Shown here piece by piece: positions 17,847 to 26,513 of a DNA stretch of 64,000 bases; the first letter of the stretch is position 1, and every line of letters starts with the position of its first letter. Under the pieces are notes generated by a model. That model saw only the letters and a program-made list of their open reading frames with translations, made no database searches and was not told where the DNA came from. The position numbers and the translations under genes are program-made. The stretch is from Acidovorax sp. DW039. GTDB taxonomy: Bacteria > Pseudomonadota > Gammaproteobacteria > Burkholderiales > Burkholderiaceae_C. The stretch lies in NCBI RefSeq assembly GCF_037101375.1, contig NZ_AP029019.1, positions 3,205,001 to 3,269,000 on the forward strand, written 5' to 3'.

Positions 17847-18776
17847 TTAACTGGCCAAGGCGATTTGCTCCAATAGCACCTGATTGAAGGCAGATTGCTG
17901 CGCCTGCCAATCTGGCAACGCGGCACCTACTTGGCTGGTGTCCTGCCCATCACCTGCACTCAACCAGCGCTTCCAGGCTGTCTGGTAACGGTACTCAGAT
18001 ACGTCCCCCGTCACATCACTGCCCACCAGCTGGCCTCTCAATGCCTCCAATATGGCAAAGGCATGATGACTCTCCAGCATGCCCTGGTCCCAATTGGTAC
18101 GGACTACTGCTGGGGAAAACACGTCCTTATCGATGCTGAGGTACGTTCGCTGCCGATGCGCTGAAAGCATGCGAAACACTGCGGCAGTGAGTGCATTGGC
18201 ATCGCTGAATGAGCGGAAGCAGTTACCCAATCCCAGCCATTGCGACCAACGGGTATCGACACCGATGCTCCAGTAGGTCAATCGTCCGGCCTTGAGCGGT
18301 GCAAGGTAGTTCTCCCAGGCGTGGCGGACACTGATATCGCCAGAGGTGATGCCGATGACATGCACATGGGAAACCGCAGGCAACATGACCACCCTGCGTA
18401 CCCAGGAGCCGCAATGCACACCAAACGGAAACCGCATATTGTCGGGATGGTTGTCCAGAACCACCACACGCAAGGGCTGGCGAGATGTATGGCCTACACC
18501 CTCGACACAGCGCGTGACCAGTGGCCAGCTGAGGTGATGGAAGTCCCCACTGCCCATGAAGACTGTGCCATGCTGCTGGAACGCAGGCATGCATTTGTGG
18601 AGGCGTTGCTGAAACAGGCCCATGCGGGCATGACTGCAGCCGAAGCGCACCGCCTCCTGCCATTCTGGCAAGATCAGCCTTACCTCATTGGGTAACGCTC
18701 CTACGGACCCGTCGAGATCCAGCACCACAGGCGGCCTTCCAGCGTCCATCAGCGCTGCTCCAGTTGATCGCGCCAT
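17847..18776 (-). CDS. Arginase-fold (ureohydrolase superfamily) metalloenzyme, divergent
   Basis: 309 residues without an annotated name I can recall. The three binuclear-manganese motifs of the arginase/agmatinase/formiminoglutamase superfamily occur in order: MGSGDFHHLSW (His80/81), LDNHPDN (Asp108, His110, Asp112: the D-x-H-x-D motif) and YLSIDKDVFSP (Asp216, Asp218: the D-x-D motif). Overall similarity to classical arginases is low and the substrate loop differs, so the reaction may be hydrolysis of a guanidino or amidino group or of an acylated amine. It overlaps the acyltransferase gene upstream by 28 bp, so the two are co-translated. The end is convergent with the DegT-type gene. Confidence 0.75.
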   Translation of the reverse strand: MARSTGAALMDAGRPPVVLDLDGSVGALPNEVRLILPEWQEAVRFGCSHARMGLFQQRLHKCMPAFQQHGTVFMGSGDFHHLSWPLVTRCVEGVGHTSRQPLRVVVLDNHPDNMRFPFGVHCGSWVRRVVMLPAVSHVHVIGITSGDISVRHAWENYLAPLKAGRLTYWSIGVDTRWSQWLGLGNCFRSFSDANALTAAVFRMLSAHRQRTYLSIDKDVFSPAVVRTNWDQGMLESHHAFAILEALRGQLVGSDVTGDVSEYRYQTAWKRWLSAGDGQDTSQVGAALPDWQAQQSAFNQVLLEQIALAS

Positions 18777-19816
18777 TGGCGATCACTTTCAAAACGGCTA
18801 GCGAATCGCCTTGCCACTGCTCGCAGCAACGGTTGCCTCACGTAGACCGCGTGGCGTGTGAAAGTAAAGCTGGCCCCCAGACTCCGTTTGACCTCAGGAT
18901 CTGTCCAGCCTGCAACGTAATGGGTCAAACCGTGGTCAATGGCGTACTGCAGGTTCTCCAGCCAGCTCACAAAGTACAGGTTGACCTCGCGGGCCGCTGG
19001 GTAAGACATACCGATGTACTTGTCTACCAGCCGCCCTGCATGCACATAGCAGAGATTCCAACCCAACAACTCCTGCGTATCTACACGGCGGTACTCAAAG
19101 ACGACTCCTTGGCTGGAGGCATCTCGCAGCAAGGCTGCAAAGAAGCTGCGGGTGAGCTTGTCAAAGTGGACCTCGCTCTGCGCGTAAACCCCTTCGTAAA
19201 GGGCATAGTAGCTGTCCACCACATCATCATCCGCAAAGGCAGGCCCTGTGGGCAGGTGATGCACTTGCATGCCGGAGCGGCTGCGCCATTTGCGCCTCAG
19301 GTTTTGTCTTCTGCTGGAAGAAAGTCGCGACAGATATGTGTCGAGATGATCGAAATCTATGGGCACATAAGCCAGCGCCTGCCCCTCCACCAGCACGAAT
19401 CCTTGCGCCTCGCATGCCTGAACCAACGCCTGGGCGTAGGCGTTGTCGCTGTCGCTGAGCATGGGGCACTGCTGCGGAATGTCCTTGATGATGGACAGAA
19501 GGTAGCGCTTGCCCAAAGTCTGGCGCACCGATTCAGCCAACTCCTCTGGCTTGTGGCCCGTGGGGGGAAGTGGTGCATATTCAGTCACCGTGGTCCCGAC
19601 AAACCCTGTAGTCAATCTCAGCCAGCGCGACCAGCGAGCGAACAACGGCAGCTCGGCCAACTTGCTCTTCAGATCTTCATCTGCTGTCGTGAGCAAATCA
19701 AAAGGTGCAATGAACGCTGGTAGGGGCAATCCCCGGAACAAGGAAAACCCTTGTGGTGGATTGCCACCAAAGTGGCCGATCAAGGCGCCCGGTTCGAGCT
19801 GATTTCGCCACTCCAT
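18749..19816 (-). CDS. FemAB/GNAT-like N-acyltransferase
   Basis: 355 residues. The C-terminal two thirds fit the FemAB-like GNAT double fold: RRQNLRRKWRSRSGMQVHHLP, DSYYALYEGVYAQSEVHFDKLTRSFFAALL, LLGWNLCYVHAGRLVDKYIGM, and the closing YVAGWTDPEVKRSLGASFTFTRHAVYVR. The family includes enzymes that attach amino acids or acyl groups to amines. The N-terminal 120 residues are specific to this group. It begins with the ATG that overlaps the upstream aminotransferase stop by one base. Acyl donor and acceptor are unknown; the two aminotransferases nearby suggest an amine acceptor. Confidence 0.72.
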   Translation of the reverse strand: MEWRNQLEPGALIGHFGGNPPQGFSLFRGLPLPAFIAPFDLLTTADEDLKSKLAELPLFARWSRWLRLTTGFVGTTVTEYAPLPPTGHKPEELAESVRQTLGKRYLLSIIKDIPQQCPMLSDSDNAYAQALVQACEAQGFVLVEGQALAYVPIDFDHLDTYLSRLSSSRRQNLRRKWRSRSGMQVHHLPTGPAFADDDVVDSYYALYEGVYAQSEVHFDKLTRSFFAALLRDASSQGVVFEYRRVDTQELLGWNLCYVHAGRLVDKYIGMSYPAAREVNLYFVSWLENLQYAIDHGLTHYVAGWTDPEVKRSLGASFTFTRHAVYVRQPLLRAVARRFASRFESDRQWRDQLEQR

Positions 19817-21192
19817 CAGTGCTGCTTGGCCCGGGTAATCAGTTGGTCCAGCAACACCAGCGCTTCGTCAATTTCAGCGCGGGTGATCATGAGGGAAGGA
19901 GCCAGTGTGATCACGTTCTTGTAATACCCCCCGACATCCAGCACCAAGCCGCGTTTCTGACCTTGGTATTCAAGGTTGCCCTCCAGGCCAATGTCGACCA
20001 TCTTGTCCAGCAATGCACGGTTGGGTGTGAAGCCGTCCTCGGTACAAATTTCTGCGCGCAGCGCCAGGCCAAGGCCGTCTACATCACCGATTTCTTTGTG
20101 GCGCTTTTGCAGTTGCTTGAGGCCATCCAAAAAGTAGGCTCCGCTGGCTCGCACCTGGGCACCGAAGTCGATTTCGTGCGTCATTTTCATGACTTCAAGA
20201 CCCAATGCAGTACCCAGCGGATTGCTGGCGAAAGTGGAGTGGGTGGAGCCCGGAGGGAAGATGGTGGGGTTGATCAGTTCTTCGCGTGCCCACAGACCGG
20301 ACAAGGCATTCAACCCGTTAGTCAATGCTTTGGCAAAAACCAGCACATCGGGCTGTACGCCAAAGTTTTCGATAGACCAGAGCGTGCCGGTGCGCCAGAA
20401 GCCCATCTGAATTTCATCGACCACAAGCAGCAGGCCGTGTTCATCCAGCACCTTCTTCAGACCTTTAAAGAAGTTGGCGGGTGGCACCACATACCCACCC
20501 GTACCCTGAATGGGCTCCACATAAAAAGCCGCGTACTCACACTGGTTGGTCTTGGGGTCCCAGATAGCGTGATATTCGTTCTCGAACTTGCGTGCGAATT
20601 CCTTGATCAGCGATTCCGAATACTCTTCGGCCGTCATACCCTTGGGGCGCCGGAAGGGGTATGGAAAGGGCAGAAACTGTGCGCGATCACCGAAGTGACC
20701 AAAGCGCCGCCGATAGCGGTAGCTGGAAGTAATGCTCGAGGCACCTAGCGTGCGTCCGTGGTAGCCACCTTCAAATGCAAACATCAGGCTTTTGCCACCA
20801 GAGGCATTGCGCACCACCTTGAGCGAATCCTCTATCGCCTGAGCACCGCCCACATTGAAATGCACGCGACCCGGCTTGCCCCACTTGGCCTGGGCATCTT
20901 GCGCAATGAACTTGGCCAGCTCAATCTTGGTGGGGTGGAGATACTGGCTTGCAACCTGCGGCAAGGTCTGCAACTGACGAATCATCACCTCTTCCAGACG
21001 CTTGTTCTTGTAGCCGAAGTTCACGGCCGAGTACCACATCTGCAAGTCAAGATACGGCGTACCTTCTGCATCGAACATGTAGCTACCCTCGCAGCCGTCG
21101 AAGATCTTGGGAGGGTTGACGTAGTGGACGGTATCGCCGAAAGAGCAGTATTTTGCTTCGTCTGCCAGCAGTTGAACGTGATCGTTGCTCAT
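19816..21192 (-). CDS. Class III PLP aminotransferase (aspartate aminotransferase family)
   Basis: 458 residues. Class III landmarks: YLDLQMWYSAVNFGYKNKRLEE, FAFEGGYHGRTLGASSIT (Gly-Gly-Tyr-His phosphate cup), LLVVDEIQMGFWRTGTLWSIENFGVQPDVLVFAKALTNG with the PLP Lys in FAKAL, and THSTFASNPLGTALGLEVM. Members transfer the terminal amino group of omega-amino acids or diamines (ornithine, lysine, diaminobutyrate, GABA). The specific donor cannot be told. The start at 21192 gives the typical N-terminus; upstream extension to 21243 adds no family sequence. First gene of the three-gene leftward operon. Confidence 0.9.
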   Translation of the reverse strand: MSNDHVQLLADEAKYCSFGDTVHYVNPPKIFDGCEGSYMFDAEGTPYLDLQMWYSAVNFGYKNKRLEEVMIRQLQTLPQVASQYLHPTKIELAKFIAQDAQAKWGKPGRVHFNVGGAQAIEDSLKVVRNASGGKSLMFAFEGGYHGRTLGASSITSSYRYRRRFGHFGDRAQFLPFPYPFRRPKGMTAEEYSESLIKEFARKFENEYHAIWDPKTNQCEYAAFYVEPIQGTGGYVVPPANFFKGLKKVLDEHGLLLVVDEIQMGFWRTGTLWSIENFGVQPDVLVFAKALTNGLNALSGLWAREELINPTIFPPGSTHSTFASNPLGTALGLEVMKMTHEIDFGAQVRASGAYFLDGLKQLQKRHKEIGDVDGLGLALRAEICTEDGFTPNRALLDKMVDIGLEGNLEYQGQKRGLVLDVGGYYKNVITLAPSLMITRAEIDEALVLLDQLITRAKQH

Positions 21193-21364
21193 GTCAGAAG
21201 GGACTCCAGGAAGAGATTGCGCACATGCTTGGCGCCCGACCATCCGGGTGACATCACCACATGCACGTGCGAGTCTGCAACCTCAACCTTGATCCAACAT
21301 CGAGCAATTGTGTGGGAATCGTGGAGCAAGCCGCAAAGGTCGCACACCCTTCAGAATTTGTCCC

Positions 21365-22438
21365 TCAGGCCGTCAGTTCCGGCAATGGCAGGTTCAACAA
21401 CAGGTTTTGCGGTTTGAGGCGAACAATGCCCTCTGCATTGGTTGCGAGCCCCAGGTACACAGGCTTTCCGGCTACATCTGCGCGCATCTCTGCCGGGTTC
21501 TCAAACTTCAGGATGAACAGGCTCACCAGCCTGCGCATCCGCTCCTCATCGACTGTCTGGCCCTGGTAGAGGTCGTTCAGGAGAGCGGTGGCCTCCACAT
21601 CCAGCCCCACATGCCAACGCCAGGCGCTGTCGCTGATCTGATGCACGGGCTCGATGTGGACCTGCACGCCCAGCATGTGCTGCACCCAACGCTCCAGCAC
21701 CCGGGACAGCGCTTTGAGACCGGAGCGCGCACGGGTCATTTTCAGGGTCAGCCCATGGCTGAGGTCTTGGGTGAGTTCATGGGTTAAATCCAGCAAGAAG
21801 TGATGGCGATCGCTGGTCTGCCAATACTGTGCAGCGTTGTCAGGCGTCAGCACCTGGACTTGCGCCGTGGGCTGCAGCGCCCCACTCTGCCGCAGCAAGC
21901 GTCCCATCTCGCCCAGCCCCGCCGTATCGTGCAAAAAGTCCAATGCATCACGGTCCCCCGCCAGCATCTGCCCTTCGTGCAAGGTAATGCGCTGCGGGCG
22001 AAACAGCAGCTCCGCAGCACGGGCTTCCAGGGCGTCGGTGCAGCCATCCAGCATGTTGCGCAGCAAGGCATGCACCACGGCATCGATAAAGACCGCGGGC
22101 ACATTCACTGCGCCGCTGCGCATGAGTTGCAGGTAATACGCTTCGAGCGTACCCGCAGCAAGCAGCCCGTCCCTGAATCGCAGAAACACGGCATAGTTTT
22201 CCCGTGCGTCCGCATCCTGCACGGCATCCAGGGCCTGGCGGGGTACTGCCCCCAGCGGCTGCTCCTGAAGTTGCGAATTCAACGCGATTTCTGCCTCGCA
22301 AGACTCGGGCACCAGCGCCAGCTCTGGCCGCGCCAGCAGAAGCCGCACATAGGCCTGCGTTGGAACCAGCCAGCCGCGCTCGTCGCGCCGCAAAAGCGTA
22401 AAGCCACTGTCAGGCCAGAAATCGTGTGTGGGCTGCAT
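21365..22438 (-). CDS. DUF6352 family protein
   Basis: 357 residues. The N-terminus (DFWPDSGFTLLRRDERGWLVPTQAYVRLLLARPELALVPESC) and VHALLRNMLDGCTDALEARAAELLFRPQRITLHEGQMLAGD match what I remember of DUF6352, a cytoplasmic family common in proteobacteria with no assigned function. The rest is mostly helical with hydrophobic patches, no transmembrane segment and no catalytic signature I can name. Start chosen at ATG 22438 (MQPTHDFWP); a TTG four codons upstream is possible. A 172-bp spacer separates it from the aminotransferase operon, so it is probably not part of that pathway. Confidence 0.7.
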   Translation of the reverse strand: MQPTHDFWPDSGFTLLRRDERGWLVPTQAYVRLLLARPELALVPESCEAEIALNSQLQEQPLGAVPRQALDAVQDADARENYAVFLRFRDGLLAAGTLEAYYLQLMRSGAVNVPAVFIDAVVHALLRNMLDGCTDALEARAAELLFRPQRITLHEGQMLAGDRDALDFLHDTAGLGEMGRLLRQSGALQPTAQVQVLTPDNAAQYWQTSDRHHFLLDLTHELTQDLSHGLTLKMTRARSGLKALSRVLERWVQHMLGVQVHIEPVHQISDSAWRWHVGLDVEATALLNDLYQGQTVDEERMRRLVSLFILKFENPAEMRADVAGKPVYLGLATNAEGIVRLKPQNLLLNLPLPELTA

Positions 22439-22551
22439 GCAAGTTACCAATGAAGGTTATCTAGGAAGCTGTTCAAAAAGCGAAGGCTACACCTCCGTGC
22501 TTTCCCCCAGGCCTCTGCGGTTTTGCGCGGGCGGCGGCACAATGGGACTCC

Positions 22552-22962
22552 ATGAGTGCGCTGCCCGCAAAACTTCCCATCCGCACAGAATGCCCGCCCG
22601 GCGCCTGCGTGTGCGACCGCGACGCCCTGCTGCAAAACCCGCAGGGCGACACCCGCGTGCTTTTGCTGACCCGCGAAGAAGAAAAACGGCTGCTGCAGCG
22701 CCTGGAGCAAATCACCAGCCTGGCCGAGTTACGCCGCATGCAAGACCGGATGGAACAGCAGTTGGGCATTCGCCTCACCATTGCCCCCGGCCCGAACGAG
22801 GTGCGGACCCTGCGCGGTATCACCATCCTGGTTCATGAACAACAAGGCCTGTGCCGCAAAACCCGTCAGTCCATCCCTGCGGCCATCAAGCAAAGCCTGG
22901 AACAGCGGCCAGAGATCAGCTACGAACTGCTGGACGAAGGGGGGTTGTTTGGTGGGCAGTAG
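22552..22962 (+). CDS. Conserved small protein of unknown function
   Basis: 136 residues with a cysteine motif near the N-terminus (TECPPGACVCDRDALL), then a helical Arg/Glu-rich middle (REEEKRLLQRLEQITSLAELRRMQDRMEQQLGI) and a short alpha/beta end. The three closely spaced cysteines could bind a metal or Fe-S cluster. I do not recognise the family. Codon use and GC match the core genome. Divergent from DUF6352, followed by a terminator. Confidence 0.65.
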   Translation: MSALPAKLPIRTECPPGACVCDRDALLQNPQGDTRVLLLTREEEKRLLQRLEQITSLAELRRMQDRMEQQLGIRLTIAPGPNEVRTLRGITILVHEQQGLCRKTRQSIPAAIKQSLEQRPEISYELLDEGGLFGGQ

Positions 22963-22993
22963 CTAGCAGCGAGTAAGCCCCATATCACAGGCC

Positions 22994-23026
22994 AAAAAGC
23001 CCATTTCACGAGATCGGGGCTTTTTT
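22994..23026 (+). terminator. Rho-independent terminator
   Basis: AAAAAGCCC pairs with GGGGCTTTTTT across a short loop, 32 bp after the small conserved gene; the T-run is on the plus strand. Confidence 0.8.
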
Positions 23027-23102
23027 AGCTTCGTTGCACTACAAGATGAAATAGATGGCGGCAAATGCGGAGCTATTTTAGAACTGAGTCGCCCGAGGTA
23101 TA

Positions 23103-25046
23103 TCAGCGCAGATTGACTGCATCCAAATCACCAACATCGTTCATGATGGTGAGAACTCCTTGCGCAGAAATCGCCATACTTCCACCCAAAGGGTAGCGCC
23201 AGACAACTTGGTGGGTCGCTAAATCAACTGCCACAGTACTCGACGAAGAACTTACAAAAGCTAAGTTCCTGCTGACGATCACTGCAGTAAATTTCCTATC
23301 ACCCAACCTCTGCGAGGTCCATAACAAATTACCCGTTTTGGGTTCACGTGCCTCGAGCACGCTTCCATTCGCTCCGAACGAATACACGACACCATTGCCA
23401 ACTGCAGGCACGCCTGACGAAGCCAAGCTCATCGCCCAAGCAAGTTTTCGACTCACCAAATCGAAGGCCATCAGGTTTTCGGAAACAACGATTCCCATTT
23501 GGTCGTCGGTTAGTACAACGGGAACGGCGTCATAGGAAGCGCTAAAGTTTGACGCAGAACCAATCGAAAACGCGAGATTTCCGTCGTTCGCCCCGAACGC
23601 TAGCATTCGTTTTTCTGTAGTGTAGGTATAAACAAACCGTCCATCCGTCGAAGGAGTCCACCCCCGCCACACCACGGATGCCGCTCCACCGCTCCATGTA
23701 AAAGCACCGTTCCGGTCATCAAAATTCTTCAGGCTGTCGGAATAAATATAGGCATTTGATCCAAATATGGTTGGAGCTGAATAAGTACCCTGAGCCGAAG
23801 CAATTGGCATTTTATGGATTAATGCACCAGTGAACTGATCAAACACCCATAAAAATGACCCTTCAACTGCAGTTGAAGTCACGTATACGCGTCCATTACC
23901 CACAGCGGGAGAACTCACATTTGAGAAGGAACCTTTTAAATTCACTCTCCAGGCCACATCCCCACGGTCTTCTGACAAAGCAACCAACTCCCAGCCCCCC
24001 CAGGAACCCGGCGTGCCGACCATGAAAATGCGGCCATTATCGATAGCGTTGGATGCGTAAGAACTGAAGTTAAAATCATTCGACTTAAATCTCCAGCGAC
24101 GTGAAAAAACCGCAGGATCGAAGTTAGCTTCAACGAAACCTGTGTGCTTGGCATTGCCTTGATAGGTAGACCAAGCTCCCAAGCCAGGAACAGGCTGCAA
24201 TGGCAGCAAATTTAAGTCAGACTTCACAATAACCGCAAGGGGCACTATCCAAGGAGATCCAGCGACCGGCGATTGACACACGTCAACCGAATCACGACAA
24301 ACCCTCAATTGCAGATTGCTAGTGTGTTTACCTACGGGTAACGCAGAGCCAGCGACAGTTGATAGATTGAAAATATAACGCCCACCTGCAGGCATCATCA
24401 ATTGGCTAGTTGATGCCGCAGTTAACTTCCCTGGATCATAAAAACCTATATTCACTGGCGAATCCAATTCGCCAGTGAATTGAGCCTCAATACTAAAATC
24501 AACCGACTCTTCAGCGTACTTAGTCAAATTAACACTCGGCACAGACAGAGTCATCCGACTCGCAGCTTCAGCCTTAGGTTTAACCTGTATACCCAAAGCA
24601 AGCCTCCATGGGGATCCCGGAAGAGGCTTGGCGCAAGTCACAGGGTCGTCTTCACAAACGCGCACCTCCAGGCTAGTGTTGTGCCTTCCAACCTCAAGAT
24701 TCGCTGCTGTATTCAATACGGCCCGATAACTCAGTTGCGACAAGGCAAAGACATTTACCCGCGTGGTAATCAATCCATTCTTATCGATAATTGCCACGTT
24801 AAAAGGCGTTTCGAATGTTTTGCTGGAATAAGCAGTAACCGATACAGGAACACTCTCACCTTCGTACTGACTGACCTCCAAACTGGCAGGCTCAAACGCT
24901 AACCACGCCCCGTCAGGACTACTCGGTCCAGTGTCAGTACCTCCAGTACCTCCGGTACCTCCAGTGCTTCCACCACTCCCACCACCACACCCAGCCAATA
25001 CGACCAAAAACAAACACGCTGCTACACGACTAAACCAATCTTTCAT
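23103..25046 (-). CDS. Lipoprotein with PQQ-like beta-propeller domain
   Basis: 647 residues. Signal peptide with lipobox VLAGC, then a Gly/Ser/Thr-rich linker encoded by short tandem DNA repeats. Two similar beta-sandwich segments follow (about 40-160 and 165-275, each with a variant of RVCEDDPVTCAKPLPGSPWRL), which look like an internal duplication of an Ig-like module with a disulfide. The C-terminal 350 residues are a PQQ-like propeller (VYVTSTAVEGSFLWVFDQFTGALIH, GNGVVYSFGANGSVLEAREPKTGNLLW). Base composition is clearly more AT-rich than its neighbours, suggesting horizontal acquisition outside the guaA island proper. Start 25046 has a G-run just upstream. Confidence 0.75.
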   Translation of the reverse strand: MKDWFSRVAACLFLVVLAGCGGGSGGSTGGTGGTGGTDTGPSSPDGAWLAFEPASLEVSQYEGESVPVSVTAYSSKTFETPFNVAIIDKNGLITTRVNVFALSQLSYRAVLNTAANLEVGRHNTSLEVRVCEDDPVTCAKPLPGSPWRLALGIQVKPKAEAASRMTLSVPSVNLTKYAEESVDFSIEAQFTGELDSPVNIGFYDPGKLTAASTSQLMMPAGGRYIFNLSTVAGSALPVGKHTSNLQLRVCRDSVDVCQSPVAGSPWIVPLAVIVKSDLNLLPLQPVPGLGAWSTYQGNAKHTGFVEANFDPAVFSRRWRFKSNDFNFSSYASNAIDNGRIFMVGTPGSWGGWELVALSEDRGDVAWRVNLKGSFSNVSSPAVGNGRVYVTSTAVEGSFLWVFDQFTGALIHKMPIASAQGTYSAPTIFGSNAYIYSDSLKNFDDRNGAFTWSGGAASVVWRGWTPSTDGRFVYTYTTEKRMLAFGANDGNLAFSIGSASNFSASYDAVPVVLTDDQMGIVVSENLMAFDLVSRKLAWAMSLASSGVPAVGNGVVYSFGANGSVLEAREPKTGNLLWTSQRLGDRKFTAVIVSRNLAFVSSSSSTVAVDLATHQVVWRYPLGGSMAISAQGVLTIMNDVGDLDAVNLR

Positions 25047-25118
25047 GCATCCCCCCATTTATTAGCATTTTGTATCGGATACGCGCACTGGCTGACAGCA
25101 CGCTATCAACGACGGCTC

Positions 25119-25135
25119 ATTCCCACTCAATCGTC
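25119..25135. repeat. Distal attachment site (att repeat of guaA 3' end)
   Basis: ATTCCCACTCAATCGTC, identical to 50265-50281. Read on the minus strand it encodes the guaA ending T-I-E-W-E but here is followed by TGA, whereas at the intact gene it is followed by TAA. The flanks on both sides differ from those at guaA, so the identity stops at the core. Confidence 0.85.
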
Positions 25136-25483
25136 AACGACTTTTTTGCAGGGAACATTTTTGAACACTGTTGCTTCGTGTTGGTCATTCGGGGGTAAGC
25201 AATAAATTCGACGATACCGTCACCAATACCGTCACTGAAATTCGTGGGCTGCTGAGCGAAGACAAGATCATTCATAACCATCCAACACTCTACTTCGCAG
25301 TTTAGCGTGTGACTAGGCTCCAACCATGCACGAGTTCGTACACCTACGGCATCCGCGCTTCTTGGCTGGAGAACACTTCGGACGATCAGAAAAAATTCTG
25401 ATGATTCCGAAGATTGCTTCGGTTTGAGAACAACCGGCATAGGGAGCGTGATCCGGCTTGATGTCACGCCGACGCCATGCCGT
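25136..25483. other. Island edge without a recognisable gene
   Basis: About 350 bp. It holds the distal pair of candidate integrase arm sites and otherwise no convincing coding sequence. An open frame that runs leftward through here and ends in TIEWE is the guaA tail repeat read in frame by chance, not a gene. Confidence 0.6.
25214..25235 (+). promoter_or_regulatory. Candidate integrase arm-type sites, distal end
   Basis: Two direct copies of ATACCGTCAC (25214-25223 and 25226-25235), 12 bp apart, about 80 bp inside the distal att core. The same motif and spacing occur at the guaA end. Confidence 0.55.
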
Positions 25484-26485
25484 TCATTGAGCTTTAAGCA
25501 GATGCCTCTCAACAAACGCTTGAATATCGCTCCGCGTAATGTCCGTGAACTTGTTGCTGCTGCAGATGGGGAATGGGTTGTACTTGTTGAGCGCCCGAGT
25601 GCACACGTTGTCTTCCGCCCGACGACCGACACCTCGGGTTGGCGAGTCCCATGCGTGCGTAGCGCCCTCAAAGTTTGTCCACTTCTCGACGCCCTTGAAT
25701 ACTTTGCCCACGTTGCACTGAGATAGCGGCGTGGCGGTATCTGCACTACCCGTAAACGCAATCACAGGTGCCACATAGTTGCCCAGCGGAGGCGCGTCTT
25801 CCTTGTCCGTACTGCCGCTGGGGGCACGACCAAAAATGGACTCCTTCACGTAGCAGTTGGGGTACAGCGACACACCACCTGCCAGCAACGATCTCACTTC
25901 GCCACTGAGGTTGTGATTGGTGAAAGCTCGCAACACAGTCCACCCTCCTTGACTGTCGCCAATCACGAACGTCTTCTTGGGATCAGCACCTTCGGATTGC
26001 GTGAACCGAGCAGCGGCGATCAGATCAAGCACACGCATGTTTGCCCCAAAGCGAGTCCAACTGAGCCAGTTTTCCGTACGACCCCGTGACCAATACGAAT
26101 CGAGAATCAGGATGTTGGCGTCGAGGTTACGCTTGGCCCACACTGCAGTGTCCAGGTTGCCGGGTGCCACACCATGACCACCATGAACAATGATGATGGT
26201 AGGACGCTCGAACACTCGACCGTTCTGTGCTGTCCAGCTTGAGAACAGCATGCCCTTACCGTCATAAGACGGAACGTTTGCGGCAAACAAGTTGAGCCCG
26301 TTGTTCACCAGTGGCCGCTCCATGTTCCAGCCATGGGACGATGCCGGTGGATGCTGCACGGTGATAGGCGGCTGGTACTTTTCAACAGGGATCACATCGT
26401 CATTTGCATGGCTGGTCATTGAAGCCAAGCCGATAGCCACCACGGCGGTTAGGCGAGAAAGAGCCTTGAGAAATCGTCTGGTCAT
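25484..26485 (-). CDS. Exported alpha/beta hydrolase, dienelactone hydrolase-like
   Basis: 333 residues. Signal peptide MTRRFLKALSRLTAVVAIGLASMTSHA with cleavage before NDD. Hydrolase motifs: IIIVHGGHGVAPG (oxyanion loop), FVIGDSQGGWTVLRA (Ser in GDSQG), AFTGSADTATPL (acid) and FEGATHAWDSP (catalytic His). This matches the dienelactone hydrolase branch; four cysteines in the mature protein suggest disulfides, fitting a periplasmic enzyme. Start at 26485 is chosen because it begins the signal peptide. It lies 28 bp downstream of the lipoprotein gene on the same strand, so they form an operon. Substrate unknown. Confidence 0.83.
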   Translation of the reverse strand: MTRRFLKALSRLTAVVAIGLASMTSHANDDVIPVEKYQPPITVQHPPASSHGWNMERPLVNNGLNLFAANVPSYDGKGMLFSSWTAQNGRVFERPTIIIVHGGHGVAPGNLDTAVWAKRNLDANILILDSYWSRGRTENWLSWTRFGANMRVLDLIAAARFTQSEGADPKKTFVIGDSQGGWTVLRAFTNHNLSGEVRSLLAGGVSLYPNCYVKESIFGRAPSGSTDKEDAPPLGNYVAPVIAFTGSADTATPLSQCNVGKVFKGVEKWTNFEGATHAWDSPTRGVGRRAEDNVCTRALNKYNPFPICSSNKFTDITRSDIQAFVERHLLKAQ

Positions 26486-26513
26486 ATGAATGCTCTTTTT
26501 GTTGGGTGATCCA

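Noticed and set aside
24930..24985. Short tandem repeats suggesting a CRISPR or minisatellite
   Set aside because: They encode the Gly/Thr/Ser linker of the lipoprotein in frame; units are too short for CRISPR and there are no spacers.
25117..25761. Leftward open frame of 214 codons ending in TIEWE like GuaA
   Set aside because: Its end is the 17-bp att copy of the guaA tail; the rest overlaps the real hydrolase gene in another frame and has no domain-like sequence. It is a by-product of the att site, not a gene or GuaA fragment.
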